This document shows, piece after piece, positions 9,055 to 17,653 of a DNA stretch of 64,000 nucleotides; within the stretch, counting starts at the first letter, position 1, and the number at the start of each line of letters is the position of its first letter. The stretch is from Mesonia hippocampi (lineage in GTDB: Bacteria; Bacteroidota; Bacteroidia; Flavobacteriales; Flavobacteriaceae). The translations under genes and the position numbers were made by a program. The notes beneath the pieces are model-generated. The model was not told the origin of the DNA, searched no databases, and saw only the letters and a list, made by a program, of their open reading frames with translations. The stretch covers positions 202,967-266,966 of the forward strand of contig NZ_JACIFO010000003.1 of assembly GCF_014197445.1 (NCBI RefSeq), read 5' to 3'.

Positions 9055-10320
9055 TTATTCTGTTCTTAATGCGTCTACAGGTTTTACTTTTATAGCATTT
9101 TGTGCTGGAATTAAACCTGCTAAAATTCCAGAAACAACTAAAATTAATAATGCTATTGCAATTACGCCTATATTTACTGTTGGATTGGCAAACATGATAT
9201 CTGCCGAAGCCATATTATCTAACATAAAATTAGCCAACATTAACACTCCTGTGGCAAAAACAATCCCTACCATTCCTGAAATAATAGTTAGAAACACAGA
9301 TTCTAATAAAATTTGACTTCGAATTGTCCACGGGGTTGCTCCTAATGCTCTGCGAATGCCTATTTCTTTTGTACGTTCTTTTACTACGATAAGCATAATA
9401 TTACTAATCCCAATAACTCCTGAAAGCAATACCAAAATACCAACTCCAAAGGCAATAATGTTTAATGCCAAAAACAAGCCTTGTATTTTTTTAAATTCCT
9501 TATATAAATCGAAATTTCCTACGGCTCTATCATCGCTAGGGTCTATGGTGTGCCGTTGTTTTATAATATCAAATACTTGTGTTTTTAAATCGGTTATCGA
9601 GTTTTTATTATCGGCGGTAATCACCATCCAATCTACATTATTTGCACGGTTAAAGGCTTGCGAAAAGGCTGAAAATGGCACATAAATTTCTTTTTGTGCT
9701 TCTTCTGCATTTTGCCCTCCATTGCCTTTTTTGGCAAAAGTTCCTATTACTTGAAAGTTAACACCGTTTATCTTGATATAATCTCCTAAAGCTTTTTCAT
9801 CTTTATCAAACAAGGTTGTTTTAACCGTTTGCCCTATTACAGCTACTTTTCTTTTTTGGTCGATATCATTGTAGTTTAGAAATCGTCCAGATGTAATATC
9901 CATGGGTTGTTGCCTAATAATTTCTGGGTAATCTCCATAAACATTAAACGCTCCTGTTTTTAAACCTCTAACCACATTGTTATTCCCCCCGAAGCCTCCT
10001 AACTGGTTTCTTGGTGAAACATATTTTAAGCCTTCAATTTCTGTTTTTAAAGCCGCTACATCTTCAATTTTAAAATTATAAAATCTCCCTTTAGGCATAC
10101 CTTTGTAAGGTTTAGAGGTATTTTGAGCCCACATAAACATTGTATTGGTAGCCAAACCTCCAAAGCCTTTTTTAATTCCGTTTTCTAGGCCCGTTCCTGC
10201 AGCTAATAATATTACCAGAATAAAAATACCCCATACCACACCTAATGCCGTAAGAATAGTTCTTACCCAATTGGCACTAAGCGATTCTATTATTTCTTCC
10301 CATTTATCTCTAGTAAACAT
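9055..10320 (-). CDS. MacB-type ABC transporter permease (second of pair)
   Basis: ABC permease of the MacB/FtsX superfamily. It has one N-terminal membrane helix (TILTALGVVWGIFILVILLAAGTG), a large periplasmic MacB_PCD domain (about residues 45-260) and three C-terminal helices. Family motifs are VAVIGQTV in the periplasmic part, VVKERTKEIGIRRALGATP between the last helices, and the end IPAQNAIKVKPVDALRTE. The 421-residue product lacks an ATPase domain, which comes from the separate gene upstream. It is one base from the paralogous permease, so the two probably form a heterodimer. Confidence 0.92.
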   Translation of the reverse strand: MFTRDKWEEIIESLSANWVRTILTALGVVWGIFILVILLAAGTGLENGIKKGFGGLATNTMFMWAQNTSKPYKGMPKGRFYNFKIEDVAALKTEIEGLKYVSPRNQLGGFGGNNNVVRGLKTGAFNVYGDYPEIIRQQPMDITSGRFLNYNDIDQKRKVAVIGQTVKTTLFDKDEKALGDYIKINGVNFQVIGTFAKKGNGGQNAEEAQKEIYVPFSAFSQAFNRANNVDWMVITADNKNSITDLKTQVFDIIKQRHTIDPSDDRAVGNFDLYKEFKKIQGLFLALNIIAFGVGILVLLSGVIGISNIMLIVVKERTKEIGIRRALGATPWTIRSQILLESVFLTIISGMVGIVFATGVLMLANFMLDNMASADIMFANPTVNIGVIAIALLILVVSGILAGLIPAQNAIKVKPVDALRTE

Positions 10321-10321
10321 A

Positions 10322-11569
10322 TTATTCGTCTCTTAAGGCTACAATAGGTTTAATTCTGGCCGCTCTTCTTGCTGGAAAAAAGCCAGCAATTCCTCCTGCT
10401 ACAATAAGCACAATTACAGTGCTTAAAGCGACATTAAAATTTACTGTAGGATTTACAATAAAATCTGTTTGAATGTATGGCCCTATTAATTCTAACAGCA
10501 ACATGCTTGTTATTAATCCTAAAAAACCTGCAATAGCGGTTACAAAAATAGATTCTTGCAAAACCATTCCTATAATAGAAATAGGACGAGCTCCTAGTGC
10601 TTTTCTAATTCCTATTTCTTTAGTGCGTTCTTTTACGATAATCAGCATAATATTACTTACCCCTACTACGCCTGCAAATATTGTTGCTATCCCTACCCAC
10701 CAAAAAAAGGTTTTTATAATAAATATTAGGTCATAAATCTGTTTTGCGTGTTCTAGCGAGTTACTTACATTAATTGCACTTTCATCTTCTGGAGCTACAG
10801 TGTGTTTTTGCTTAAGCTGCTGTTCTATATTTTTAATAAAGCTTTGTGAGGTAGCTAAGGCTGCTTCAAAATTTTCTTCTTGAGGAAGCGTAAACGATAA
10901 ATTATCTATATTATTCCCACCGCTAAATACTTGTTGAGTTGTTGATATGGGTAAAAACACCCTAGATTCCTCTCGTTCTCCTCCTGGATCTGTGTATACG
11001 CCTACTACTATAAAATTAATTCCGCTAATTTCTATTCTTTCGCCCAGTACTTCTTCCTTATCTTTAAAAATATCTGTTTTTACCTTATTCCCAATAACGG
11101 CTACTTTTCTTTTATCTTGAAAATCTAGGTGATTGATAAATCTCCCATCCAACATTTCTGCATTTTCAAGAAATTGATAATCTGGTAAAACACCCTCTAC
11201 CCTATAATTTCCCGATTCTTTTCCATAAGAAACTAAGCCTCCCCATATTCTATATAAAGGTGATTTATAAGCAAGCTGATCTGAGTATTTTTGTGCTGCT
11301 AAAGTATAGTCGCTATTTTTAAACTGAATTCTTCTATTAGGGTTTAAACCTTTATATTCTATGGCAGTTACTCCTGGCCAAATTGATATTCGGTTAGCGG
11401 CATCTCGCTGAAATTGCTTCTGAATTCCATTTTGCATTCCTTGCCCAAAACCCAATAGAATTACCATGATAAAAATTCCCGAGGCCACCGAAAGCCCTGT
11501 TAGAAAAGTACGCAATTTATTTTTACGTATAGTATCAAATATTTCTTCCCAACGGTCTAAATCAAACAT
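10322..11569 (-). CDS. MacB-type ABC transporter permease (first of pair)
   Basis: Paralogue of the permease that follows it, 415 residues, with the same plan: N-terminal helix (TFLTGLSVASGIFIMVILLG), MacB_PCD periplasmic domain (VAVIGNKVKTDIF), three C-terminal helices, motif VKERTKEIGIRKALGARP and the ending FFPARRAARIKPIVALRDE. Its start overlaps the end of the ATPase gene by 8 bases, which implies translational coupling. Two non-identical permeases with one ATPase suggest a heterodimeric transporter of antimicrobials, peptides or lipids; the cargo cannot be read from the sequence. Confidence 0.92.
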   Translation of the reverse strand: MFDLDRWEEIFDTIRKNKLRTFLTGLSVASGIFIMVILLGFGQGMQNGIQKQFQRDAANRISIWPGVTAIEYKGLNPNRRIQFKNSDYTLAAQKYSDQLAYKSPLYRIWGGLVSYGKESGNYRVEGVLPDYQFLENAEMLDGRFINHLDFQDKRKVAVIGNKVKTDIFKDKEEVLGERIEISGINFIVVGVYTDPGGEREESRVFLPISTTQQVFSGGNNIDNLSFTLPQEENFEAALATSQSFIKNIEQQLKQKHTVAPEDESAINVSNSLEHAKQIYDLIFIIKTFFWWVGIATIFAGVVGVSNIMLIIVKERTKEIGIRKALGARPISIIGMVLQESIFVTAIAGFLGLITSMLLLELIGPYIQTDFIVNPTVNFNVALSTVIVLIVAGGIAGFFPARRAARIKPIVALRDE

Positions 11570-12263
11570 GTGCTAATGCCCTTACTTGTTTTACAGGTTT
11601 ATCGTCGATAATTACACCATCTTTCAAGTGTACGATGCGTTTTGTCATCTGCGCAATATCTTCCTCGTGAGTAACAATAAGGATGGTTTTTCCCTCATCG
11701 TTAATTTCTTGTATAAGGTTCATCACCTCATAAGAGGTTTTGGTATCCAAGGCTCCTGTAGGTTCATCTGCGAGCAACACCTTAGGCTCGCTCGCTAATG
11801 CCCTTGCAATGGCTACCCTTTGTTTTTGCCCGCCAGAAAGCTCGTTAGGTAAATGTGTTGCCCATTGTGCCAAGCCTACTTTTTCTAAGTAAGCATATGC
11901 ACGCTCGGTGCGTTCTTTTTTCCCTATTCCTTGATAATACAAAGGTAAAGCCACATTATCCAGGGCGGTTTTATAGTTTATTAAATTAAAAGATTGGAAG
12001 ATAAATCCTAAAAATTTATTGCGATATTTTGCCGCAATTTTTTCGTTTAGATTTTTTATAGGAACATCATCAAGCGTATAAGAACCTTCGTCTGCTTCGT
12101 CCAACATTCCTAAAATGTTAAGCAATGTAGACTTTCCTGAGCCCGAAGAACCCATGATGGCAACAAGCTCGCCTTCTTTTACAGAAAAATCTATCCCTTT
12201 AAGAACGTGTAATGCATTAGTTCCCGTCCGGTATGACTTGTGAAGATTTTTTATTTCTATCAT
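11562..12263 (-). CDS. ABC transporter ATP-binding protein (MacB/LolD type)
   Basis: Energises the two adjacent permeases. The 233-residue protein shows Walker A GSSGSGKST (residues 38-46), the signature LSGGQKQRVAIARAL, Walker B VLLADEPTGALD and the switch histidine in ILIVTHEEDIA. These place it in the LolD/MacB/FtsE class. It is the first gene of the operon that continues through two permeases, adaptor, TolC-type channel and tsaB. The 92 bases upstream contain no exact TAnnTTTG element, so the promoter was not located. Confidence 0.94.
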   Translation of the reverse strand: MIEIKNLHKSYRTGTNALHVLKGIDFSVKEGELVAIMGSSGSGKSTLLNILGMLDEADEGSYTLDDVPIKNLNEKIAAKYRNKFLGFIFQSFNLINYKTALDNVALPLYYQGIGKKERTERAYAYLEKVGLAQWATHLPNELSGGQKQRVAIARALASEPKVLLADEPTGALDTKTSYEVMNLIQEINDEGKTILIVTHEEDIAQMTKRIVHLKDGVIIDDKPVKQVRALAHV

Positions 12264-12355
12264 AACCTAAATTTAGTATACGCTATATTAATATGACTCT
12301 TTTATTATGGAATCGTTACAGCAATTTAGGCTTTTTTTAGCTTTTATATAAAAAG

Positions 12356-12589
12356 TCAGGCTTTTTTATTTCTCTTTTTCATTTCTCGCCATACAAAAAT
12401 ACCTAATCCTCCCATTAGCAAGTAAGGAAATATCATGAGGTAAACAATTCCATCATTAATTGCTTCTGCTGCATTCCCATCGGCTTGTGTTTCTAAAACG
12501 GCTCTACACATTGCACATTGAGCCTGCGTTAATAAAGGTAAAAAACCTAAAACAACGAACAAGACACTTTTTTTTCCTATATTTCTCAT
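12356..12589 (-). CDS. Small membrane protein with N-terminal CxxC, respiratory cluster
   Basis: A 77-residue protein with a signal-like first segment (SVLFVVLGFLPLLTQAQ), then a CAMCRA motif, a second hydrophobic segment (GIVYLMIFPYLLMGGLGIFV) and a basic tail. The CxxC lies just after the probable signal cleavage site and so would face the periplasm. It is last in a run of SCO-like, SCO and DUF420 genes, 17 bases after the DUF420 gene. This suggests a part in oxidase assembly or copper handling. I do not know a biochemical function; the CxxC could bind metal or be redox-active. Confidence 0.75.
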   Translation of the reverse strand: MRNIGKKSVLFVVLGFLPLLTQAQCAMCRAVLETQADGNAAEAINDGIVYLMIFPYLLMGGLGIFVWREMKKRNKKA

Positions 12590-12605
12590 AATTATTATAG
12601 TTATA

Positions 12606-13133
12606 TTAATAATAAGGCACCATAAACACGTAAACCAAAACCCCTGTTATAGCCACATAAAGCCATACAGGAAAAGTGTATTTTGCTATTTTTTTATGTT
12701 TAGCATACTCCTTTGTTAACCCCCTATACATGGTAAAAAGTACCAAAGGTACAATAACTGCCGAAAGCACGATATGAGTAATTAATATAAAGAAATATAA
12801 ATAACGTAAAAAGCCTTCTCCGCCGTAAGGTACAGGCGGGTTACTAATTTTTGACAACACATAACTTACCAAAAACACCGATGAAAGCACAAAGGCCGTT
12901 ATCATGGCATATTTATGTTGGTTTGGCTTATTGTTTTTTATAAGAAAAAAACCCAACAGTAACAATACTGCTGTAGAACCATTTAAAACAGCATGAAAAA
13001 AGGGAAATGTTCCTACTTCTAATCCTAGTAAATCATATCGTTCAGGTAGGTACATAAGCACCAAAACAACAAGCGGAATTAAAATAGAAAGGGTAATAAT
13101 TACCGGAACTGCAGTGCGGTCTGTTTTAGCCAT
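12606..13133 (-). CDS. DUF420 membrane protein, probable cytochrome oxidase assembly factor
   Basis: Five hydrophobic segments in 175 residues, with a short N-terminus MAKTDRTAVPVI, match the DUF420 family. A Gram-positive member, CtaM, is needed for activity of an aa3-type oxidase. Conserved-looking features include FPFFHAVLNGSTAVLLLLGF and KISNPPVPYGGEG. Its start overlaps the SCO stop by 8 bases, so the two are translationally coupled. A role in maturing the aa3 oxidase encoded elsewhere in the window is inferred from family and neighbours. Confidence 0.85.
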   Translation of the reverse strand: MAKTDRTAVPVIITLSILIPLVVLVLMYLPERYDLLGLEVGTFPFFHAVLNGSTAVLLLLGFFLIKNNKPNQHKYAMITAFVLSSVFLVSYVLSKISNPPVPYGGEGFLRYLYFFILITHIVLSAVIVPLVLFTMYRGLTKEYAKHKKIAKYTFPVWLYVAITGVLVYVFMVPYY

Positions 13134-13824
13134 TTTTAAGTAATTTTTTTATATCTTCTTTTAGTAATGTTAAATCATCTTCCTCTAGCCCATTATAGAA
13201 AATAATTGGATTCCCAAACTGATCGCGACGAGAGCGTATAAAACCTTCCTGATCTACCAAGGCAAAATAACCCGAATGCTCAAAGTTTCCTGGAGCATTT
13301 TCGCTATAGGCTGCATACAGGTTAAAGCCTTTATTGGCAAGTTCTATAATCTCAGACTGATTTCCTGTAAGCATGTGCCAATTAGGGTTGCTTACTCCAT
13401 ACTTTTCAGCATAAGCTTTTAAAACTTCTGGAGTATCATGGTCTGCGTTGATAGAAAATGAGGCTATTCCAAAATTTTCGGTATTGTTGATTTCCTTTTG
13501 TATAGCTACCATATTTTTATTCATAATAGGGCAAATGGTAGGGCAAGTAGTAAAGAAAAATTCTACTACATATACTTTACCTAAATAGGTTTTATTGCTA
13601 ACGGTATCCTTATGCTGATTTATCAATTCAAAAGATGGTACTTTTTTAGGTTCGCCATGTATTTCTATATAGGCTAGCTCTTCTGAAGCCGTTTGAGACC
13701 TATTAAGCCTGTCGGATTTTACTACTTTATCGTGCGCTAAGGTATCTACGATTTTAGGAATAAATAATATCCCAAATACTAGAATTACAATGGTTAACCC
13801 TATATAAGAATATTTACGTTTCAT
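13126..13824 (-). CDS. SCO1/SenC family copper chaperone
   Basis: Periplasm-facing thioredoxin-fold protein that helps build the CuA site of cytochrome oxidase subunit II. One N-terminal membrane anchor (IGLTIVILVFGILFIPKIV) precedes the fold. The copper ligands are all present: Cys94 and Cys98 in FFFTTCPTICP, and His183 in FEHSGYFALVD. Length, 232 residues, is usual. It lies directly after (0 bases) a related gene that lacks these ligands and overlaps the DUF420 gene. The matching target, CoxB with an intact CuA motif, is at 35.5-36.5 kb. Confidence 0.93.
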   Translation of the reverse strand: MKRKYSYIGLTIVILVFGILFIPKIVDTLAHDKVVKSDRLNRSQTASEELAYIEIHGEPKKVPSFELINQHKDTVSNKTYLGKVYVVEFFFTTCPTICPIMNKNMVAIQKEINNTENFGIASFSINADHDTPEVLKAYAEKYGVSNPNWHMLTGNQSEIIELANKGFNLYAAYSENAPGNFEHSGYFALVDQEGFIRSRRDQFGNPIIFYNGLEEDDLTLLKEDIKKLLKNG

Positions 13825-14475
13825 TTACTCTGACTTGTTTTTGTTATACTTCTTTAATGCCAACCTGTATTCTGCAAGAATTACACGTACATCATCTGCC
13901 ATTTTATTAGATAGAATTGCTACAGAGCGTGTATCATATCCGTAAAGCTTACCATCGGCAACGTCTTCATCATCTATACGCCCTCTTAACTTTCGTTCTT
14001 TATCGATGATATAAACAAAAGGAGTGGTATAATAATCATCTAATGTTTGGGTAGTTTGCAAGCTATTAAATACAGCTTCTATCGCTTTTTCTGTACCAAA
14101 ACCTACCTTCCAATTTTTTATGTTTGTTGTGGTTGCTAATTCATCTAACAGCTTTTTCACTGCTATTTTTTGACTTGTATCGGCAAGAAAAATAAATTGA
14201 AAATCTACAAACTCATGGTTTTTATCGTAAATTTTTTCGGTAAGGTTAAACGCGTTTCCTTCTAGGGCGTCAACATTTTTCCCAAAAAAACCTAATACGG
14301 TAATTTTGTTGGTTAATGTTATTGGCTTTCCATCTAAGGTGGCAAATTCAGAAAGTTCAGAAATGTTTTCTGTCAACACAGGAAGTTTAGCAAAATTATT
14401 TACACCTGAGGAGAAAAACAAATATGCTAAAATAGGAAGTGCAAATAAGGAGAATAATACGGCTATTTTTTTCAT
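13825..14475 (-). CDS. SCO-like membrane-anchored protein without cysteines
   Basis: A 216-residue protein with one N-terminal membrane anchor (AVLFSLFALPILAYLFF) and a thioredoxin-like outer domain. It appears to be a paralogue of the SCO protein that follows it. ITVLGFFGKNVDALEG (residues 58-73) takes the place of the copper-binding loop, and TTPFVYIIDKERKLRGRIDD parallels HSGYFALVDQEGFIRSRRDQ. There is no cysteine anywhere in the product, and the SCO histidine is replaced by threonine, so it cannot act as a SCO-type copper chaperone. A structural or partner role in oxidase assembly is my inference. TATTTTTG on the minus strand (14530-14523) is a possible promoter. Confidence 0.72.
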   Translation of the reverse strand: MKKIAVLFSLFALPILAYLFFSSGVNNFAKLPVLTENISELSEFATLDGKPITLTNKITVLGFFGKNVDALEGNAFNLTEKIYDKNHEFVDFQFIFLADTSQKIAVKKLLDELATTTNIKNWKVGFGTEKAIEAVFNSLQTTQTLDDYYTTPFVYIIDKERKLRGRIDDEDVADGKLYGYDTRSVAILSNKMADDVRVILAEYRLALKKYNKNKSE

Positions 14476-14530
14476 GTATGCTTTTTAAATTATTCTGCTG
14501 TTAAGCTAAAAATAAAACTATACAAAAATA

Positions 14531-14560
14531 AAAAAGACGGTTTGAATAAACCGCCTTTTT
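14531..14560 (-). terminator. Terminator after the cytochrome oxidase subunit IV gene
   Basis: A 13-base stem (14531-14543 with 14548-14560, core CGGTTT/AAACCG) has a 4-base loop. The single mismatch on the plus strand becomes a G-U pair in leftward RNA, followed by a U tract. This fits termination of the cyoE-cox operon. Confidence 0.75.
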
Positions 14561-14577
14561 AATGTTTTTAACTTATC

Positions 14578-14937
14578 TTAGAATTTCCACTGAATATAGC
14601 CATCTTTATAGACATTGAAAATATAAGTACCTTCATCTAACAGTATAAAAGTAAGATAACATACAAGGAATACAACCGTCCATACTACAGAACGTCTTAA
14701 ACCTTTTGTTTCGTGCTCCATGTGCATAAAAGACCATACAATATAATAGGCTTTTGCAATGGTTAGGATAATAAATATCCAGTTAAGCAAGTGCATAGTT
14801 AAAAATGAGGTATTTATTAAAACTTCTGGTCTAAAAATACCAAGCACTACTTCTACGAGAGTAATTACAGATAAGATTACAAATACAGTCCAAATTCTTT
14901 TTACTGCATTAGTTGAATGTGATGCGTCTTGTGCCAT
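14578..14937 (-). CDS. Cytochrome c oxidase subunit IV (prokaryotic type)
   Basis: Small accessory subunit of a heme-copper oxidase, 119 residues with three hydrophobic segments (IWTVFVILSVITLVEVVLG, LNWIFIILTIAKAYYIVW, VVWTVVFLVCYLTFILL). The motif AYYIVWSFMHMEHE between segments 2 and 3 is typical of the prokaryotic subunit IV family. It is the last gene of the cyoE - subunit III - subunit III - subunit IV operon, 20 bases after the larger subunit III gene, and precedes a terminator. Confidence 0.87.
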   Translation of the reverse strand: MAQDASHSTNAVKRIWTVFVILSVITLVEVVLGIFRPEVLINTSFLTMHLLNWIFIILTIAKAYYIVWSFMHMEHETKGLRRSVVWTVVFLVCYLTFILLDEGTYIFNVYKDGYIQWKF

Positions 14938-14957
14938 TTCTTATTGCTTTTATATTT

Positions 14958-15947
14958 TTAAACTAAGTAGAAGAAAGTAAATACAAATACCCACACTAAA
15001 TCTACAAAGTGCCAGTAAAGCCCAACTTTTTCTACCATTTCGTAACTTTTTCTTCTTTCGTAAGTTCCTATAAGTACATTGAAGAAGATAATAATATTAA
15101 TTACTACCCCAGTGAATACGTGAAACCCATGAAATCCTGTAATAAAGAAAAAGAAATCTGCAAATAGCGGATGTCCATATTCATTACGTGTAAGGTTTGC
15201 ACCTTCTACAACTAGGTTTGCTTGATTGTTCATCACCGCTAAAGATTCTTCTCTAGAGAGTACAACTTTACCGCCTTCTTCTGCATTATTTTGCAAACGC
15301 ACCAATATATTGTCATTTTTTGTAAATCCTGCTTTAACTTCTTCTAAAGAAAATGAAGGATTCGGTCTTTCATCAGCTGCATACCACAATCCGTTTGAAG
15401 CTTCGTGCGCTTCACGAACAACAGGCAACGGCTGAGCAAAATCTGCTAATGCTACTCGTTTCCCTTCTGTATTTACAAATTGAATAATTCTTCCTCCTCT
15501 GGTTTCTACAGCACCGTAGGTACCTTTTATAAAGTTTTTCCATTCCCAAGCCTGAGAGCCTAAAAATATTATCCCTCCAACAACGGTAAGGAACATGTAT
15601 AGTGTAACCTTTTTCTTATTCATCTCGTGCCCAGCATTTACTGCCAACACCATAGTTACCGATGAAAATATTAAGATAAAAGTCATCAATGCCACATAAT
15701 ACATAGGTGCATCTACTCCATGTAAAAATGGGAAGTGGTTAAACACTTCGTCGGCAATTGGCCAAGCATCTAAAAATTTAAATCTTGAAAAACCGTAAGC
15801 CGCTAAAAACGCTGAAAATGTTAAGGTATCTGAGGTGATAAAAAACCACATCATTAGCTTACCATAGCTAGCTTTTAATGGAGAAGAGTTGTGACCCCCA
15901 CCCCATACTTTTCCTTCTGTTCCTGTTTTTTCAACAGTAGCTTCCAT
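14958..15947 (-). CDS. Cytochrome c oxidase subunit III, long form with insertion
   Basis: Membrane subunit III of the aa3 oxidase. Hydrophobic segments with family motifs are seen (LMMWFFITSDTLTFSAFLAAYG; FFITGFHGFHVFTGVVINI; YWHFVDLVWVFVFTFFYLV). At 329 residues it is longer than bacterial relatives. The extra length is a soluble loop of about 110 residues (roughly 140-250, from EWKNFIKGTYGAVETRGG to LTRNEYGHPLF) between two membrane helices. The gene follows a shorter subunit III homologue. Both end in a WHFVD-containing helix, so they are paralogues rather than a split gene. Confidence 0.9.
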   Translation of the reverse strand: MEATVEKTGTEGKVWGGGHNSSPLKASYGKLMMWFFITSDTLTFSAFLAAYGFSRFKFLDAWPIADEVFNHFPFLHGVDAPMYYVALMTFILIFSSVTMVLAVNAGHEMNKKKVTLYMFLTVVGGIIFLGSQAWEWKNFIKGTYGAVETRGGRIIQFVNTEGKRVALADFAQPLPVVREAHEASNGLWYAADERPNPSFSLEEVKAGFTKNDNILVRLQNNAEEGGKVVLSREESLAVMNNQANLVVEGANLTRNEYGHPLFADFFFFITGFHGFHVFTGVVINIIIFFNVLIGTYERRKSYEMVEKVGLYWHFVDLVWVFVFTFFYLV

Positions 15948-15992
15948 AGAATGAAATTAATGTTAAATATTACGCAAAAATAGATAATTTTA

Positions 15993-16574
15993 TTATCTTA
16001 AGAAATATAAAAATAAAAACAAATATATCCAGAGAATGTCCACAAAATGCCAAAAAGTAGCACCAAGCTCTATACCAAGCATTTGACCGGGATAATATCG
16101 TTGTTTAAAATGATTATAAATTACAACCAGCAAAACAATAATTCCAGCAAATACGTGGACTAAGTGTGTAAAAATAATTAAATAATAAAACGAAACATTA
16201 ATCACACTTGTACTTCCTGCAGGAAAAAGCCCTTGATTTATAAATTGCTGAAAACCTACAAATTGCAATATAACAAACACCAAACCTAATATTAAGGTCG
16301 CGATTAACATTTTGCTCGCCAAGCTTCTATTGCTCTTCAGCAAAGCTTTTTTTGCTAAAATAAAGGTAACGCTACTTAAAACAATAAATAACGTACTCCA
16401 AAGAAAAGCATCTGGCAAAACTACATCCTCTGGCCAGTCTGGTCTATTTTTACTAACTACATAAGCACTTGTTAGTCCCGCAAACATCATTGCCATACTA
16501 ACTATGGCAAACCATAGCATCATTTTTTTCGAGCGTTTTATCTTTTCAGGCTCGGTTCCTTTAGTTAAATCCAT
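15993..16574 (-). CDS. Heme-copper oxidase subunit III, short form
   Basis: A 193-residue paralogue of subunit III with five hydrophobic segments. It shows KMMLWFAIVSMAMMFAGLTSAYVV at the first helix, YLIIFTHLVHVFAGIIVLL, and the C-terminal FWHFVDILWIYLFLFLYFLR shared with the longer copy. It lacks the large inserted loop of the 329-residue paralogue. Its start overlaps the end of cyoE by 10 bases, so the two are coupled. Whether both subunits III enter one oxidase, or each serves a different form, is not visible. Confidence 0.88.
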   Translation of the reverse strand: MDLTKGTEPEKIKRSKKMMLWFAIVSMAMMFAGLTSAYVVSKNRPDWPEDVVLPDAFLWSTLFIVLSSVTFILAKKALLKSNRSLASKMLIATLILGLVFVILQFVGFQQFINQGLFPAGSTSVINVSFYYLIIFTHLVHVFAGIIVLLVVIYNHFKQRYYPGQMLGIELGATFWHFVDILWIYLFLFLYFLR

Positions 16575-17443
16575 ATTCTTATATATTTATCGGCTACATA
16601 AATTATTTGTAAAAGTGTTATATACGATACACTTGCAAACATAAGTTGTTTTGCCGTTGCTTCATCTTTATTTCTAAATAGTTTTATTGCATAAAACAGC
16701 ATAAGTAATCCTAACAAGAAAATAATAATTGCCGAAACTACCGAAAGTTTTAAATCGCCTGTAACCCCCAACACTGGTACTACCGAAACAATAATTGTCC
16801 AAATACAATATAATATTATCTGAATGGCCGTACCTATATCTCTTTTTCCTGTAGGGAGCATAAAAAAGCCTCCGCGCTCATAATCGTCATACAACCACCA
16901 ACCTAAGGCCCAAAAATGAGGGAATTGCCAAAAAAATTGTATCATAAAAAGTGTTCCTGCCTCTATCCCAAAATTATTTGTTGCGGCAACCCAGCCCAAC
17001 ATAAAAGGAATAGCCCCAGGAAAAGCTCCTACAAATACCGACAAAGGCGTAACTCTTTTTAACGGCGTATAAACAGCTACGTACAACAGGATAGATAAAC
17101 CTCCAAAAAATGCCGTTTTAGGGTTTATCATGTACAACACCAACAGCCCTAACAAGCTAAGTAAAATAGCCAAAAATAAAGCTGAAGTTGGTTTTATTCT
17201 ACCAGAAGGTAACGGACGATTTTTTGTGCGATGCATTAGCGCATCTGTATTTTTCTCTATGATTTGATTAAATACATTAGATGCACCAACCATAAAGTAC
17301 CCGCCTATAGCAAGCAACAATACAACAAAGAAATCTATTTGTGGGGCGCCTAAAAAATATCCTGCTACCGAAGAAAAAACCACACTTACTGCTAAGCGCA
17401 TTTTTGTAATTTCTTTAAAGTTTTCTATATATTGCTGTAGCAC
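16565..17443 (-). CDS. cyoE: Heme O synthase (protoheme IX farnesyltransferase)
   Basis: Inner-membrane UbiA-family enzyme that transfers a farnesyl group to heme b, giving heme O on the way to heme A. Prenyltransferase motifs are present: ASNVFNQIIEKNTDALMHRTKNRPLP (N-x3-D-x3-D type) and WWLYDDYERGGFFMLP. About nine membrane helices follow. An ATG at 17518 would add 25 residues, but that stretch contains an exact TATCTTTG promoter element at 17497-17490. I therefore prefer the GTG at 17443, giving V/MLQQYIENFKEITK just before the first helix, as in relatives. It heads the operon with both subunits III and subunit IV. Confidence 0.85.
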   Translation of the reverse strand: MLQQYIENFKEITKMRLAVSVVFSSVAGYFLGAPQIDFFVVLLLAIGGYFMVGASNVFNQIIEKNTDALMHRTKNRPLPSGRIKPTSALFLAILLSLLGLLVLYMINPKTAFFGGLSILLYVAVYTPLKRVTPLSVFVGAFPGAIPFMLGWVAATNNFGIEAGTLFMIQFFWQFPHFWALGWWLYDDYERGGFFMLPTGKRDIGTAIQIILYCIWTIIVSVVPVLGVTGDLKLSVVSAIIIFLLGLLMLFYAIKLFRNKDEATAKQLMFASVSYITLLQIIYVADKYIRIWI

Positions 17444-17489
17444 TATGCCTAAAATTTCTATTGACTTAGTCGATATTTTTTTCGAACAG

Positions 17490-17497
17490 CAAAGATA
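17490..17497 (-). promoter_or_regulatory. Candidate -7 element for the cyoE-cox operon
   Basis: TATCTTTG on the minus strand matches TAnnTTTG. It lies 46 bases before the preferred GTG start of cyoE and inside the longer possible reading frame. No TTG at the ideal distance is obvious. Confidence 0.5.
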
Positions 17498-17653
17498 CTT
17501 CAAAAAGCTAAATTTCAAACTTATTAACTCGTTAAAAATGCTAAAATATAAATGGCTAGGTTTATGCTAAATAAAATATCTTTAAACAATAAAAAAGAAA
17601 TCTACTCAATCTGCAATCAACTATTAGCTAGTCACTCAACTGATAAAAAAATA

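Noticed and set aside
14958..16574. Subunit III gene split by a frameshift
   Set aside because: Both proteins end with their own WHFVD helix and both begin with a subunit III first helix, so they are paralogues, not halves.
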